Shown here: in pieces, positions 26,068 through 36,500 of the stretch
How positions within the stretch are numbered: the stretch's first letter is position 1
Layout: every line of letters starts with the position of its first letter
Notes under the pieces: model-generated
Told to the model about the DNA's origin: nothing
Seen by the model: the letters and a program-made list of their open reading frames with translations, nothing else
The model's database searches: none
Translations under genes and position numbers: made by a program
Origin: Herpetosiphon aurantiacus DSM 785
GTDB taxonomy: Bacteria > Chloroflexota > Chloroflexia > Chloroflexales > Herpetosiphonaceae
Length of the DNA stretch: 64,000 nt
Assembly (NCBI GenBank): GCA_000018565.1
Contig: CP000875.1
Location: 2,061,199-2,125,198, forward strand
Reading direction: 5' to 3'

Positions 26068-26393
26068 GAGCTATCCTTGAGTTAAATGACCTGATCCCCA
26101 AGGAGTTTAGCAGGAGCAAAAACTATCTCGCAACCATCTGAATGCGTGTAGCTCCGAGTTCTTGAGCATAAAGCATAATCGTTTGGAGTTTGAAAGTTAT
26201 CGGTTATGGACTTTGTTTATAGCTTTTTGGGCTTGACAGGCTGATTATACTGGCCCTAACAATGATTGCCACCCAAATCTGATAGTAATGAATTTTATGC
26301 AGTATGAAAACGTATTAAATAATGATCTGTAAAATAATAAGCCTGACTTGTCTATAGTACTAATATTTACTTCTTACTATATGAGGCTAGTCC
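26068..26393. other. Intergenic region without recognised gene
   Basis: This 326-nt stretch separates ynfA from the AT-rich DUF3644 gene. Base composition shifts from normal to strongly AT-rich at about 26260, which probably marks the left border of transferred DNA. No convincing promoter was found: a TTGACA (26233) and a TATACT (26246) are only 7 nt apart. No direct repeats or att-like sequence were seen. Confidence 0.6.
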
Positions 26394-27710
26394 ATGACTA
26401 CGAGTAGTATTGTTACTGAACGCAAGGAATCGGTTCGACAATGCTTAATTTCATTTGGCTTTCCTGAAGATACTGAATATTCGTATGAACTATTAACATT
26501 AAGTTACTTTCCTTCAAAACATTCGAAAAAAACACTTGCATTCTTGATACTTACATATAAACAAGAATGTCCTGTATCTATACTAAAAAGAGTAAGTGAT
26601 CAACCTGCTGGTATAGTACGATCACTTAGAGATAAAGGATTTGTTTTTAAATCTAATCCAAATGATCCATCAGAATTTCAATATCAGAATCAAGATGGAA
26701 TTCAATGTCGAAGTATTGAAAGCTTTGATCCGCATAAAATTAAGGTCGGAGGACGAGCGAAAGCTCTGCTTTCTAAAGCTTTGGCCGCAGTCATATCATC
26801 GATTGAGATCTATAATAAACCAGATTTTAGATATAGAGAAGAAACGTTTGCTATTTTATTAGTTAACGCTTGGGAGTTATTACTAAAATCAAAGATAATG
26901 GCTGATAATAATAATCAGATTTCTAGTATTCAGGTTTTCGATTCTAGTGGTTTTCCAAAACAGACTCGGTCTGGAAATATTATGACTATAGATATAATAA
27001 AAGCGTTAAATATGTTAAGCTCTCAAGGTAAAATTAATAAGTTTTGTACTGATAATCTAGTAATACTAGTAGAATTAAGAGATAATTCTATACATTTTAT
27101 TAATAAAAATACTGAATTATCAAAAAAAGTTCTAGAATTAGGAACAGCTAGTCTTAAAAATTTTGTTTCTATTATACTTGAATGGTTTGATGAAGATCTG
27201 TCACATTACAATTTCTTTTTAATGCCGATTTCTTTCTTTCATGTAGATGAAACAAGGAATAATATTTTTTCTAGCGATAAGGAATTGAATAAGTTAATTT
27301 CTTTTATATATAATAAAGAATTGAATAATAAATATGAAGAAGACTCAGATTATAGTATTACACTAGCCTACGAAGTTAAATTCAAGAAAGTTTCTACAGC
27401 AAATATTAGTATAACCACAAATAAAGAAGATACAGCAGTTAGAGTTTATATTGATGAAGATGAAAAAATTAAGAATCAATATCCAATAGATTCTAATCGT
27501 CTAAAAGAAATTCTTGCTAGTAGATATATTGACTTCAAGGCTAATAAACGATATCATCAGATACGAAAGAGTTTAGAGAATCAAGAAATATATGGTGAAC
27601 GTTATTGTTGTATCCGATATCTCAATTCTATAACTAAAAAGGGAACTCATAAGAAGTTTTATAGTACTGAAATTATTAAAGAATTTGACAAACATTATCA
27701 AAAACGATAA
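26394..27710 (+). CDS. DUF3644 domain protein, AT-rich, probably horizontally acquired
   Basis: A 438-residue soluble protein. Residues about 1-95 look like a winged-helix region (CPVSILKRVSDQPAGIVRSL, then RDKGFVF). Residues about 120-260 match DUF3644: KALLSKALAAVISSIEIYNK, FRYREETFAILLVNAWELLL, then VELRDNSIHFI. The rest is unassigned. The gene is visibly AT-rich with AGA/ATA-type codons, unlike the roughly 50% GC genes on both sides, which points to recent transfer. DUF3644 proteins occur sporadically and are often linked to mobile or defence DNA; a defence role here is inference. It stands alone, with no partner gene. Confidence 0.8.
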   Translation: MTTSSIVTERKESVRQCLISFGFPEDTEYSYELLTLSYFPSKHSKKTLAFLILTYKQECPVSILKRVSDQPAGIVRSLRDKGFVFKSNPNDPSEFQYQNQDGIQCRSIESFDPHKIKVGGRAKALLSKALAAVISSIEIYNKPDFRYREETFAILLVNAWELLLKSKIMADNNNQISSIQVFDSSGFPKQTRSGNIMTIDIIKALNMLSSQGKINKFCTDNLVILVELRDNSIHFINKNTELSKKVLELGTASLKNFVSIILEWFDEDLSHYNFFLMPISFFHVDETRNNIFSSDKELNKLISFIYNKELNNKYEEDSDYSITLAYEVKFKKVSTANISITTNKEDTAVRVYIDEDEKIKNQYPIDSNRLKEILASRYIDFKANKRYHQIRKSLENQEIYGERYCCIRYLNSITKKGTHKKFYSTEIIKEFDKHYQKR

Positions 27711-27958
27711 TTATGAACTCTGCGCTTCAGGCTTTGTAAACTCAAAAATTTCTATTGCCAGTTGTACGAGTATTGGCTATGGGCTAGTGGCATTTGAAAT
27801 ACCACAGCATGCTCCACTAGCCCGTAGCCTTCAGCCAATCGCCCTCCAACCTCTGCTCTTCTAAGTTAAACCCTCGTCCTGAGTCTCCTATGCTCTATGT
27901 TCTATGCTCTATGCTCTTCATCCCCAGCCCCCGACAACCGATCCCCATTAACCTGCGT
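27711..27958. repeat. Intergenic region with heptamer-like 'ctatgct' repeats
   Basis: Positions 27889-27919 hold several imperfect copies of the unit ctatgct/ctatgtt in a row. The same text recurs at 39138-39161 on the other side of the siderophore NRPS genes. The remaining sequence between the DUF3644 gene and the promoter at 27959 shows no gene. The two copies bracket most of the siderophore biosynthesis genes. Confidence 0.55.
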
Positions 27959-27987
27959 TTGACAAATCTGAGCCTGTTGCGTATACT
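27959..27987 (+). promoter_or_regulatory. Near-consensus sigma-70 promoter of the siderophore operon
   Basis: TTGACA (27959-27964) and TATACT (27982-27987) are separated by exactly 17 nt. They are followed by a leader of about 165 nt before dhbA. No clear Fur or DtxR box overlaps the promoter by eye. It is the only strong promoter upstream of dhbA through the NRPS gene, which are closely spaced or overlapping. Confidence 0.75.
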
Positions 27988-28067
27988 GCGCCTTGAATAA
28001 AAACAGTTATATCCGACTAAATTGTGTTAATGACATAATCAACTTGTTGGTGATAGATTTTGCAAGC

Positions 28068-28092
28068 TTTTAGCTGAACAATTGAGCTAAAA
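28068..28092 (+). promoter_or_regulatory. Leader inverted repeat of the siderophore operon
   Basis: The 8-nt arms ttttagct (28068-28075) and agctaaaa (28085-28092) flank a 9-nt spacer in the dhbA leader. A palindrome of the same words (gctaaaa-t-ttttagc) lies at 37785-37799 in front of the binding-protein gene. It could be a regulator site or an RNA hairpin; neither is established. Confidence 0.35.
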
Positions 28093-28161
28093 CGAGCAAC
28101 TGTCATCGTCAGTTATTGCCATTCAAACTGCAGGCAAGGCCTGATCGGTTAGGGAGCGTTT

Positions 28162-28956
28162 GTGCAATTTTCAGAATACCCCGAACTGAAAAACCAAGTA
28201 GCCCTAGTAACAGGTGCTGCTCAAGGTATTGGGGCCGCAGTTGCCCAAGAATTATGTCGTCACGGTGCACATGTGATGGCGTTAGACGTTCAATCTGCTG
28301 GTTTGCAGGCGTTGCAACAACGCTTAGAAACCAGCGCAGGCCAGCTTAGCACTCACACAATCGATGTGCGCAAGGCCCAAGCGGTTGAAACATTGGTTGA
28401 TGCTATCGAAAAGCAGACGGGGCCGATTGGCCTGCTGGTAAATGTTGCTGGTATTTTGCGCATGGCTCCAGTCGTTGAGTTGAGCGATGAGGATTGGGCA
28501 ACCAGTCTCGATGTGAATGCGACAGGTGTGTTCAACCTAACGCGGGCGGTTGCTCGACGCATGGTTCCCCGCCAAGCTGGCAGCATCGTGACGGTTGGCT
28601 CGAATGCCGCTGGCGTGCCGCGCATGCAGATGGCGGCCTATGCTGCCTCTAAAGCTGCCGCAACTGCCTTCACCATGTGCTTGGGCCTTGAATTAGCACA
28701 ACATAAGATTCGCTGTAATGTCGTTTCACCTGGCTCGACCGACACCGCCATGCAACGCATGTTGTGGCACGACGAAACTGGCCCGCAACGGGTGATTGCT
28801 GGCGCATTGGAAATATTTCGCTTGGGGATTCCGCTTGGGCGGATTGCCGAGCCTGCCGATATTGCCAACGCTGTTGTTTTTTTACTCTCCGAGCGTGCTC
28901 GCCACATCACCATGCACGATTTGCGCATTGATGGTGGGGCAACGCTCGGTGCTTAG
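28162..28956 (+). CDS. dhbA: 2,3-dihydro-2,3-dihydroxybenzoate dehydrogenase
   Basis: A 264-residue short-chain dehydrogenase that oxidises 2,3-dihydro-2,3-dihydroxybenzoate to 2,3-dihydroxybenzoate with NAD+, the last step of the catechol starter. It shows the nucleotide-binding TGAAQGIG motif near residue 18, [11 protein letters not shown], the catalytic Ser (TVGSNAAG), YAASKAA (Tyr and Lys) and the C-terminal [10 protein letters not shown] expected of the EntA/DhbA group. The start is GTG at 28162. The assignment to DhbA rather than a general SDR is secured by isochorismate synthase, DHB-AMP ligase and isochorismatase genes downstream. The DAHP synthase gene follows after 19 nt. Confidence 0.92.
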   Translation: MQFSEYPELKNQVALVTGAAQGIGAAVAQELCRHGAHVMALDVQSAGLQALQQRLETSAGQLSTHTIDVRKAQAVETLVDAIEKQTGPIGLLVNVAGILRMAPVVELSDEDWATSLDVNATGVFNLTRAVARRMVPRQAGSIVTVGSNAAGVPRMQMAAYAASKAAATAFTMCLGLELAQHKIRCNVVSPGSTDTAMQRMLWHDETGPQRVIAGALEIFRLGIPLGRIAEPADIANAVVFLLSERARHITMHDLRIDGGATLGA

Positions 28957-28975
28957 ATACAAGGATCTCTCGCTC

Positions 28976-29833
28976 ATGAGCAATGCAAACGCATCGACCA
29001 AGCCCGCGCCGTATCGACTTGCTGCTCGTACCGATGCTCACCAAGCCACAATTGTGGATCTTGGTTCGGTCAAAATTGGCGGTGGCCAACCAGTTGTCAT
29101 GGCTGGCCCATGCTCAGTCGAATCAGAAAGCCAATTGCTCAACACGGCCTATGCAGTGGCCGAAGCTGGGGCTCATATGCTGCGCGGCGGGGCTTTCAAA
29201 CCACGCACATCACCCTATGCCTTCCGTGGCTTGGGCGAAGCAGGCTTGAAGATTTTGGCGAAAGCTCGCGCCGAAACTGGCTTGCCAATTATTACCGAAG
29301 CGCTCAACACCGCTGATCTAGATTTGGTGGCTGAATACACCGATGTGATTCAAATTGGCGCACGCAATATGCAAAATTTTGCCTTGCTCGAAGCTGCTGG
29401 TCGCACTGGCCGCCCAGTTATGGTCAAACGTGGCCCAGCTGGCACGATTGAAGAATGGCTATTGGCTGCCGAATATGTGTTGGCAACCGGCAATCCCAAT
29501 GTGATTTTGTGTGAGCGTGGCATTCGCACCTTTGAAAATGCTACCCGCAACACCCTCGATCTGAATGCTGTGGCAATGGCCAAACATCGCAGCCATCTGC
29601 CGGTGATCGTTGACCCCAGCCATGGCACTGGCAAATGGTACTTGGTTGCGCCCTTGGCCTTGGCAGGCTTGGCGGTTGGCGGCGATGGCTTGATGATCGA
29701 AGTTCACCATGATCCTGATCATGCTAGCTCCGATGGCCCTCAATCGTTGAACCACGAACATTTTGCTGATTTGATGGAAAAAATCAATCAACAATCCGCC
29801 CAGCCAGTTGCGCGGGAAGTGGGTTTGAACTAA
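28976..29833 (+). CDS. aroF: 3-deoxy-7-phosphoheptulonate (DAHP) synthase dedicated to the siderophore locus
   Basis: A 285-residue type I-beta (AroF/KDO8P-like) DAHP synthase that condenses phosphoenolpyruvate and erythrose-4-phosphate, the first shikimate step. Motifs present are [65 protein letters not shown] and [13 protein letters not shown]. The frame is open further upstream, but ATG 28976 with AAGGAT before it fits the family start. There is no N-terminal ACT domain, so feedback control by ACT binding is not expected. Its place between dhbA and dhbC suggests it raises chorismate supply for dihydroxybenzoate, as aroAA5 does beside the myxochelin genes of Stigmatella. Confidence 0.92.
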   Translation: MSNANASTKPAPYRLAARTDAHQATIVDLGSVKIGGGQPVVMAGPCSVESESQLLNTAYAVAEAGAHMLRGGAFKPRTSPYAFRGLGEAGLKILAKARAETGLPIITEALNTADLDLVAEYTDVIQIGARNMQNFALLEAAGRTGRPVMVKRGPAGTIEEWLLAAEYVLATGNPNVILCERGIRTFENATRNTLDLNAVAMAKHRSHLPVIVDPSHGTGKWYLVAPLALAGLAVGGDGLMIEVHHDPDHASSDGPQSLNHEHFADLMEKINQQSAQPVAREVGLN

Positions 29834-29870
29834 GCCAAGGCTGTGTAGCAGGCAATTAAGGATGACGATC

Positions 29871-31058
29871 ATGAGCAGTTTTGAACAAGAACGGCTACGC
29901 GAATCGGCGTGGCAATTGCTAGACAACTATCAAGCAGAATCGGCCTTTTTCTTTGCATCGCCCAATCATACCTTGTTGGGCCAATTAAGCTATGTTGATT
30001 TGATCAGCCAAACCGCCTTGCTTGAGCTTGAGCAACGAGTTAACGAGGCGCTGCAACGGGCTGAACGTGGTGGTGAAGTTAATCCAGTCGTGGTTGGGGC
30101 ATTGCCTTTTGCTCCCGATGCGGCGGCTTATTTGGCCTTGCCATCGCGGGTGGTTTGGGCTGGCCCATTGCACGCCGAAGCCCAACCCTATTGGCATAAC
30201 CAGCGTTTGCCGCATTGCAGCATCGAGCCAATGCCAGCGCCCGAACACTACAAACAGGGTGTGGCTCAAGCCTTGGCCAAAATGCAGGCTGGCGATTTGC
30301 AAAAAGTTGTGCTCTCACGCTCGTTGCAATTGACCGCCGAAGCACCGCTTGATGTGAATTTGATTCTGGCGAATTTGGCACGTAACAACAAAACTGGCTA
30401 TACCTTTGCGGTGCCGTTGCCAACCCGCCGCGCGTTGGTTGGGGCTAGCCCTGAATTGTTGCTGGCGCGTAATGGCAATCAAGTGATCGCCAATCCCTTA
30501 GCTGGTTCGATTCCGCGCAGCGCCGACCCTGAAGAAGATGCGCGGCGGGCAGCAGGTTTGCTCGAATCGCCCAAAGATTTGCATGAACATAAGGTTGTAA
30601 TTGAGGCGGTTGCGGCGGCCTTAGCGCCATTCTGTCTGAGCCTTGATGTGCCGCAACCAACCGTTATTTCCACCGCGACGATGTGGCATCTCTCAACAAC
30701 CTTGGTTGGCGAATTAAAGCCTGATGCACCTTCATCGTTGGGTTTGGCATTGGCCTTGCACCCAACTCCAGCGGTCTGTGGTACGCCTACCGAGGTCGCC
30801 CGCGCCGCCATCCGCGAAATCGAGCCGTTTGATCGCGGCTTTTTCACGGGGATGGTTGGTTGGTGCAACGCCCAAGGCGATGGCGAATGGATTGTGACGA
30901 TTCGTTGTGCCGAAGTTGTTGATCAATCGTTGCGTTTATTTGCTGGTGCTGGGGTGGTACTAGGCTCGACTCCTGAAGCCGAGTTGGCCGAAACTGCGGC
31001 GAAATTCCGCACGATGTTGTTGGCGATGGGCATCGATAGCGAAGGCGAGGTGGCCTAA
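29871..31058 (+). CDS. dhbC: Isochorismate synthase
   Basis: A 395-residue chorismate-utilising enzyme that isomerises chorismate to isochorismate, committing it to dihydroxybenzoate. Family motifs are [48 protein letters not shown] and [33 protein letters not shown]. The EntC/DhbC length and the lack of a salicylate-synthase-type extension favour isochorismate synthase. ATG 29871 has AAGGA 8 nt upstream; the in-frame ATG at 29862 overlaps that site and is rejected. The stop overlaps the next start by 1 nt (TAATG). Confidence 0.93.
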   Translation: MSSFEQERLRESAWQLLDNYQAESAFFFASPNHTLLGQLSYVDLISQTALLELEQRVNEALQRAERGGEVNPVVVGALPFAPDAAAYLALPSRVVWAGPLHAEAQPYWHNQRLPHCSIEPMPAPEHYKQGVAQALAKMQAGDLQKVVLSRSLQLTAEAPLDVNLILANLARNNKTGYTFAVPLPTRRALVGASPELLLARNGNQVIANPLAGSIPRSADPEEDARRAAGLLESPKDLHEHKVVIEAVAAALAPFCLSLDVPQPTVISTATMWHLSTTLVGELKPDAPSSLGLALALHPTPAVCGTPTEVARAAIREIEPFDRGFFTGMVGWCNAQGDGEWIVTIRCAEVVDQSLRLFAGAGVVLGSTPEAELAETAAKFRTMLLAMGIDSEGEVA

Positions 31059-32686
31059 TGGCTGAGCTGACGCTTGGCCTTGAAGGCACAACTGCTTGGC
31101 CCGCCGAGTTTGCCGAACGCTATCGTAAGGCTGGCTATTGGGTTGATCAGACCTTTGGCGAAGCACTACGCGAGTGGGCGCAACGCTCGGGCGATGCCAC
31201 CGCTGTGGTATGTGGTGAACGCCGTTGGAGCTACCGCGAGCTTGATCAACGGGTTGATCGCTTGGCAGCGGGCTTGCAACAGCTCGGCATCCAAACAAAA
31301 CAACGGGTGGTGGTGCAATTGCCCAATTGCGCCGAATGGTTTGTGGTTTGTTTTGCACTCTTTCGGGTTGGTGCAATTCCGTTGATGGCACTGCCCGCCC
31401 ATCGCTTGGCTGAAATTGGCTATTTTTGCCAACACAGCGAAGCCGTGGCCTATGTGATTGCCGATAAAGTTGGCAGTTTCGATTATCGCAATTTGGCAGC
31501 TGAGGTCAAAGCGGTTGCGCCAACCTTGGAACATGTGTTGGTGGTTGGTGAGGCTGGGCCGTTTACTGCTTTGGCTGAGGTCGATGCTGAGCCAAGCGAA
31601 TTTCCAACGCTTGACCCTGCCGAGGTGGCTTTGTTCCAGCTTTCGGGCGGTAGCACGGGCGTGCCCAAATTGATTGCCCGCACCCACGACGATTATTTGT
31701 ATTCGGTGCGAGCGAGTGCTGAAATCTGCAAGTTGGATGCCAGCAGCGTGTATTTGTGCGTCTTGCCGATGGCTCATAACTTTCCGATGAGTTCGCCTGG
31801 AACATTGGGAACTTTGGCGGCGGGCGGCACGGTGGTGCTTGCGCCGCAACCAAGCCCCGATGTGGCTTTTCCCTTGATTGCTCGCGAAGGTGTGACGATT
31901 ACTGGCATGGTTCCGCCGCTGGCATTGCTGTGGCTCGATGCTGCGGCAAATCGCAAGGCCGAATTATCAAGCCTCAAGCAAATTTTGGTTGGTGGTGCGC
32001 CCTTTGGTGCTTATACCGCCCGCCGCGTGCAGCCAGAGCTTGGTTGCCAATTGCAACAAGTCTATGGTATGGCTGAGGGCTTGGTTAATTACACACGGCT
32101 TGATGATGCGGCTGAGCTGATTTGCCACACCCAAGGCCGACCAATTTCGCCCTTGGATGAGGTACGGATTGTCGATGATGAAGATAATGATGTGCCGTTG
32201 GGCGAGCTTGGTCACCTGATTACCCGTGGCCCCTACACGATTCGCGGCTATTATCGCGCTGCTGAACATAATCAACGGGCTTTTACCAGCGACGGTTTTT
32301 ATCGGACTGGTGATTTGGCACGCTTGAACGCCACTGGCTATGTTTCAGTCGAAGGCCGCGCCAAAGATCAAATCAATCGTGGTGGCGAAAAAGTCGCTGC
32401 CGAAGAAATCGAGCAACATTTGCTCAATCACCCAGCGATTCACGATGTGGCGCTGGTGGGCTTGCCCGACCGATTTTTGGGCGAACGCACTTGTGCGGTG
32501 ATTGTCAGCAACGGTGTGAATATCAACCGCCGCGAAGTGTTGCAATTTTTGCGCAGCCGTGGGCTTGCCGAATACAAATTGCCAGATCGGGTTGAAATCG
32601 TGGAGAGTTTGCCCAAAACTGGGGTTGGCAAGATCAACAAACGGCTGTTACGTGAGCAATTAAGTGCTGGTCGTGTGCCAGCCTAG
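31058..32686 (+). CDS. dhbE: 2,3-dihydroxybenzoate-AMP ligase
   Basis: A 542-residue stand-alone adenylation enzyme that activates 2,3-dihydroxybenzoate with ATP and loads it on the aryl carrier domain of the next protein. The ATP-binding loop [19 protein letters not shown], the aryl-acid pocket motif [12 protein letters not shown] (His-Asn-Phe-Pro as in EntE/DhbE), [20 protein letters not shown] and the C-terminal [14 protein letters not shown] and TGVGKINKR motifs with the catalytic Lys are all intact. The start codon overlaps the dhbC stop. Confidence 0.95.
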   Translation: MAELTLGLEGTTAWPAEFAERYRKAGYWVDQTFGEALREWAQRSGDATAVVCGERRWSYRELDQRVDRLAAGLQQLGIQTKQRVVVQLPNCAEWFVVCFALFRVGAIPLMALPAHRLAEIGYFCQHSEAVAYVIADKVGSFDYRNLAAEVKAVAPTLEHVLVVGEAGPFTALAEVDAEPSEFPTLDPAEVALFQLSGGSTGVPKLIARTHDDYLYSVRASAEICKLDASSVYLCVLPMAHNFPMSSPGTLGTLAAGGTVVLAPQPSPDVAFPLIAREGVTITGMVPPLALLWLDAAANRKAELSSLKQILVGGAPFGAYTARRVQPELGCQLQQVYGMAEGLVNYTRLDDAAELICHTQGRPISPLDEVRIVDDEDNDVPLGELGHLITRGPYTIRGYYRAAEHNQRAFTSDGFYRTGDLARLNATGYVSVEGRAKDQINRGGEKVAAEEIEQHLLNHPAIHDVALVGLPDRFLGERTCAVIVSNGVNINRREVLQFLRSRGLAEYKLPDRVEIVESLPKTGVGKINKRLLREQLSAGRVPA

Positions 32687-32697
32687 AAGGATAGATT

Positions 32698-33555
32698 ATG
32701 GCGTTACCATCAATTGCGGCCTATGCAATTCCAACCGAATTACCAACCAACCGCGCTAATTGGGCGGCTGAGCCACAGCGCGTAGCCTTGTTAATTCACG
32801 ATTTGCAAAATTATTTTATTGATGCTTTTCCTGCTGGCGAGGAGCCAATTAGCAGCGTGTTGCGTTCGATTGCCAGCTTGCGCGATCACGCGCATGCGCT
32901 GGGCATTCCGGTGTTTTATTCAGCCCAACCAGGCGACCAAGCGCCCGAAGATCGCGGCTTGTTGAGCACATTTTGGGGCAAAGGTTTGAGCACTGGCACG
33001 CCACCAGAGATTGTCGCGCCGCTTGCGCCGCAGGCTGGCGATCAGGTAATTACCAAATGGCGTTACAGCGCGTTTCAACGCACGCCGTTGCGTGAATTGT
33101 TGCGTGAAGCAGGCCGCGATCAACTAATTGTGTGTGGGGTTTATGCCCATCTCGGCTGCTTGTTGACCGCCTGCGATGCCTTTATGCAAGATATTCAGCC
33201 ATTTTTCGTGGCCGATGCTGTCGCCGATTTTACGCTTGACGAGCATCGCATGGCTTTGCAATACGCCGCTGGCCGTTGTGCTGTGGTCACCACGACCGAA
33301 CAATTGGTACGCGAATTGGGCTACAACCAATTACGCAGCGAATTGCACGATTTGCTTGATGATGTTGAAAGCATCGGCGCTGATGATAATTTGCTTGATT
33401 GGGGCTTGGATTCAGTGCGCTTGATGACCTTGGCCGAGCGCTGGCGGGCAGCAGGCTGTGAAGTTGGTTTTGCTGAATTGGCCGAAACCCCAACTTTAGC
33501 CGAATGGTGGCAACGCCGTTTTGCCGCACCACTCCTGGAGCAAGCTCATGGCTAA
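32698..33555 (+). CDS. dhbB: Isochorismatase fused to aryl carrier domain
   Basis: A 285-residue bifunctional protein. Residues 1-205 form an isochorismatase (LLIHDLQNYFIDAF with the catalytic Asp, ITKWRYSAFQRTPLRELLRE with the Lys, LIVCGVYAHLGCLLTACDAF). It converts isochorismate to 2,3-dihydro-2,3-dihydroxybenzoate and pyruvate. Residues 210-285 are a carrier domain with the phosphopantetheine site NLLDWGLDSVRLM (Ser attachment), which holds the dihydroxybenzoyl thioester for the NRPS. This is the EntB/DhbB/MxcF architecture. The 3' end overlaps the NRPS gene by 8 nt. Confidence 0.95.
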   Translation: MALPSIAAYAIPTELPTNRANWAAEPQRVALLIHDLQNYFIDAFPAGEEPISSVLRSIASLRDHAHALGIPVFYSAQPGDQAPEDRGLLSTFWGKGLSTGTPPEIVAPLAPQAGDQVITKWRYSAFQRTPLRELLREAGRDQLIVCGVYAHLGCLLTACDAFMQDIQPFFVADAVADFTLDEHRMALQYAAGRCAVVTTTEQLVRELGYNQLRSELHDLLDDVESIGADDNLLDWGLDSVRLMTLAERWRAAGCEVGFAELAETPTLAEWWQRRFAAPLLEQAHG

Positions 33556-36500
33556 GCTGGCGCTATCGGCGGCACAACATGGCATTTGGCTGGGTCAACA
33601 GCTCGATCCGAGTAGTCCGCTGTATAACACAGCCGAATATGTGGCTCTGCGCGGTGCGGTTGAGCTTACCAATTTGACCGCTGCGATTAAGCAGGCCTTT
33701 GCTGAAGCCGCAACCCTGCATTTGCGTTTTGGGCTTGAGCATGATCAGCCGTATGCGCTGGTTGAGCCACAGCCAATTAACTTGACCGTGCATGATTTGC
33801 GTGATTTACCCGATGCTGAAGTACGAGCCATAGCTTGGATGCAGCACGATTTGGGCAATGTGGTCGATCTAGCAACCGGCCCGTTGTTCAACACGGCGAT
33901 TTTGCAACTTGCTGATGATCAGGTGTGGTGGTATTTGCGAGCGCATCACATTGCCTTAGATGGCTATAGTTTTGCTTTGCTCACCAAGCGCGTCGCCGAA
34001 ATTTACTCGGCATTGCAAACCAAGGCCACGCTCAGCCCAAGCTTTGGCGAATTGGTCCCAGTAATTGCTGAAGATCACGCCTATCAAGTCTCAATTCAGG
34101 CCACGCTTGATCGCGAATTTTGGGTTAATCGCTTTGCAGATAATCCGCAAGTGGTCAGCCTGACTCAGCAAACTGCCCTATCGCAGCCGCGCAGCATTCG
34201 CTTGAGCACGGCTTTAGCGAACGACTTGATCGAGCGATTGACTGCAATCGCCAAGCCCAGCCGTAGCACATGGCCCGATGCCTTGATGGCGGTGGTGGCA
34301 GCCTATCTCGCCCGCTGGAACAACAGCGAGAGCGTCGTTTTGGGCATGCCCTTGATGAGCCGTTTGGGTTCGGTGGCGTTGCGTGTGCCGTGTATGGCCA
34401 TGAATATTGTGCCGCTGTGTCTTAACGTTGCGGCTGAGCATGATTTGGCCCAATTAACTGCGGTAGTGGCAGCCGAACGCAATGCCTTCCGCAAGCATGG
34501 CCGCTATCGCTATGAGCAGTTGCGCCGCGATTTGGGCTTTGTTGGCGCTGGGCGGCGCTTGTTTGGGCCTGTCGTCAATATTATGCCCTTCGATCATCCG
34601 CTGAATTTTGGTGATTGCCAAGCCCAGAGCACTACACTCACCGCTGGCCCAGTCGAAGATTTGGCCTTCAACGTGATTTTGCGCGGCAACCAACTCTATC
34701 TGACGCTTGAGGCCAATCCGGCTTGCTACAGCCAAGCAGCGCTTGAATATCATTTTGCGGCAATTCAACACCTATTAAATGGATGGCTGGCAAATCCAAG
34801 CATACCTGTGGCTGAGCAGCAGGTTTTGCCAGCGCCGCTTGTGCTTGATGGCGGCGAGTTGCGCTTGCCGCTGACCAGCGTGATCGAGCGAATTTTACAT
34901 AATGCCAGGCAACAGCCGCACGCTTTGGCTTTGGTTACCGACACTGAGCAACTGAGCTATGCCGAGTTGGCGAGCCACGTCCATGCGTGGGCAGGCCAAT
35001 TGGTGCAGCGCGGGGTAACTGCTGGCAGCGTGGTTGGCGTGGCTTTGCCGCGTAGCCGCGAGGCAATTGTCGCAATTTTGGCGACGCTTTGTTGTGGGGC
35101 AGCCTATCTGCCACTTGACCCGCAATGGCCGCAAAGCCGCTTGGCGAGTGTCGTGGCGCAAGCCCAACCAGTGCTAGTTTTGGCACAGCAAGCTTTTGAT
35201 CTGCCCAATTTGTTGTTGGTCGAGCAGTTGAGCAAGGCCAATGCATGGTTCGAGGCACGGGTCGATTTGGCCCAACCAGCCTACATCATGTATACCTCTG
35301 GCTCGACTGGCGAGCCAAAAGGTGTGGTGATTAGCCATCAAGCCTTGGCGGGTTTTGTGCAGGCTGCGGCTGAGCGTTACGCAATCAGCGCCGCTGATCG
35401 GGTGCTGCAATTTGCCCCATTAGCTTTTGATGCTAGCGTTGAAGAAATTTTTGTGACGCTTTGCCAAGGCGCGACCTTGGTGTTGCGCAACGATGCCATG
35501 CTCGAATCGTTACAGCGCTTTGTGGCCGCCTGCCAAGCGCATGCGATTAGTGTGCTCGATTTGCCAACCGCCTTTTGGCATGAATTAGCCGATAGTGTGG
35601 CCCAAGGCGCGGTGCAGTTGCCCGAATGTTTGCGGGTGGTAATTATCGGGGGCGAGGCGGCTCTGCCAGAGCGGGTTCAAGGCTGGTTGAACGTGGTTGC
35701 GCCGAATGTGCGTTTGTTCAACACCTATGGCCCAACCGAGGCGACCGTGGTGGCGACCGTGGCCGAATTGAGCGACCCCAACCAGCCAATTACGATTGGC
35801 CGACCATTGGCTGGGGTGCAAGCAGCCATTTTGGGCAGCGACCAGCGGCCAATTTTTGCAGGCGATGTTGGCGATTTATATCTGCTGGGCAATGGCTTAG
35901 CAACTGGCTACTATCAACGCCCCGATTTGGATGCGCTGAATTTTGGCCAACTTAGCCAATTGCCGCATGCGCCCCGCGCCTATCGCACTGGCGATCGAGT
36001 GCGTTTGTTCGCAGGTCAGTTACAGTTTGTGGGTCGCAGCGACGACGAATTCAAAATTAGCGGCCAGCGTGTTACGCCTGCCGAAATTGAATCGGTCTTT
36101 TTGCGGCATACAGCGGTGCGCGAAGTAGCGGTGATTGGCCAGCAGCTTGGCAATGCGAGCAAGCGCTTGTTTGCAGCAGTCGTTGTCAGCGATGCTAGTT
36201 TGAGCGTGGCTGAATTGCGCAATCACGCCAGCCAACATCTGCCAGCGGCGGTCATTCCGGCGGCGATCACGATTGTTGAACGCTTGCCGCGCAGCAGTGC
36301 AGGCAAGATCGATCGCAAGGCTGTGGCGGCCTTAGCGCCAGCACCAGTGATGGTGAATGCTGCGATCAACGATACGCCAGCATTAATTCGTCAAGTTTGG
36401 GCCGAAGTTTTGGGCCAAACTGAATTCAACGATGAAGCCGATTTCTTTGGCTTGGGCGGTCAATCGCTGCAAACCATTCAGGTTGCCAATCGTTTGGGTA

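Noticed and set aside
26233-26251. TTGACA and TATACT upstream of the DUF3644 gene as a promoter
   Set aside because: The hexamers are separated by only 7 nt, far from the required 16-18.
28796-28975. Upstream extension of the DAHP synthase frame
   Set aside because: It overlaps the end of dhbA and has no family-like sequence; ATG 28976 has its own ribosome-binding site.
31166-31849. 227-codon antisense frame within dhbE; similar one at 36383-37072 within the NRPS gene
   Set aside because: They lie opposite intact, recognisable domains and have no homology features.
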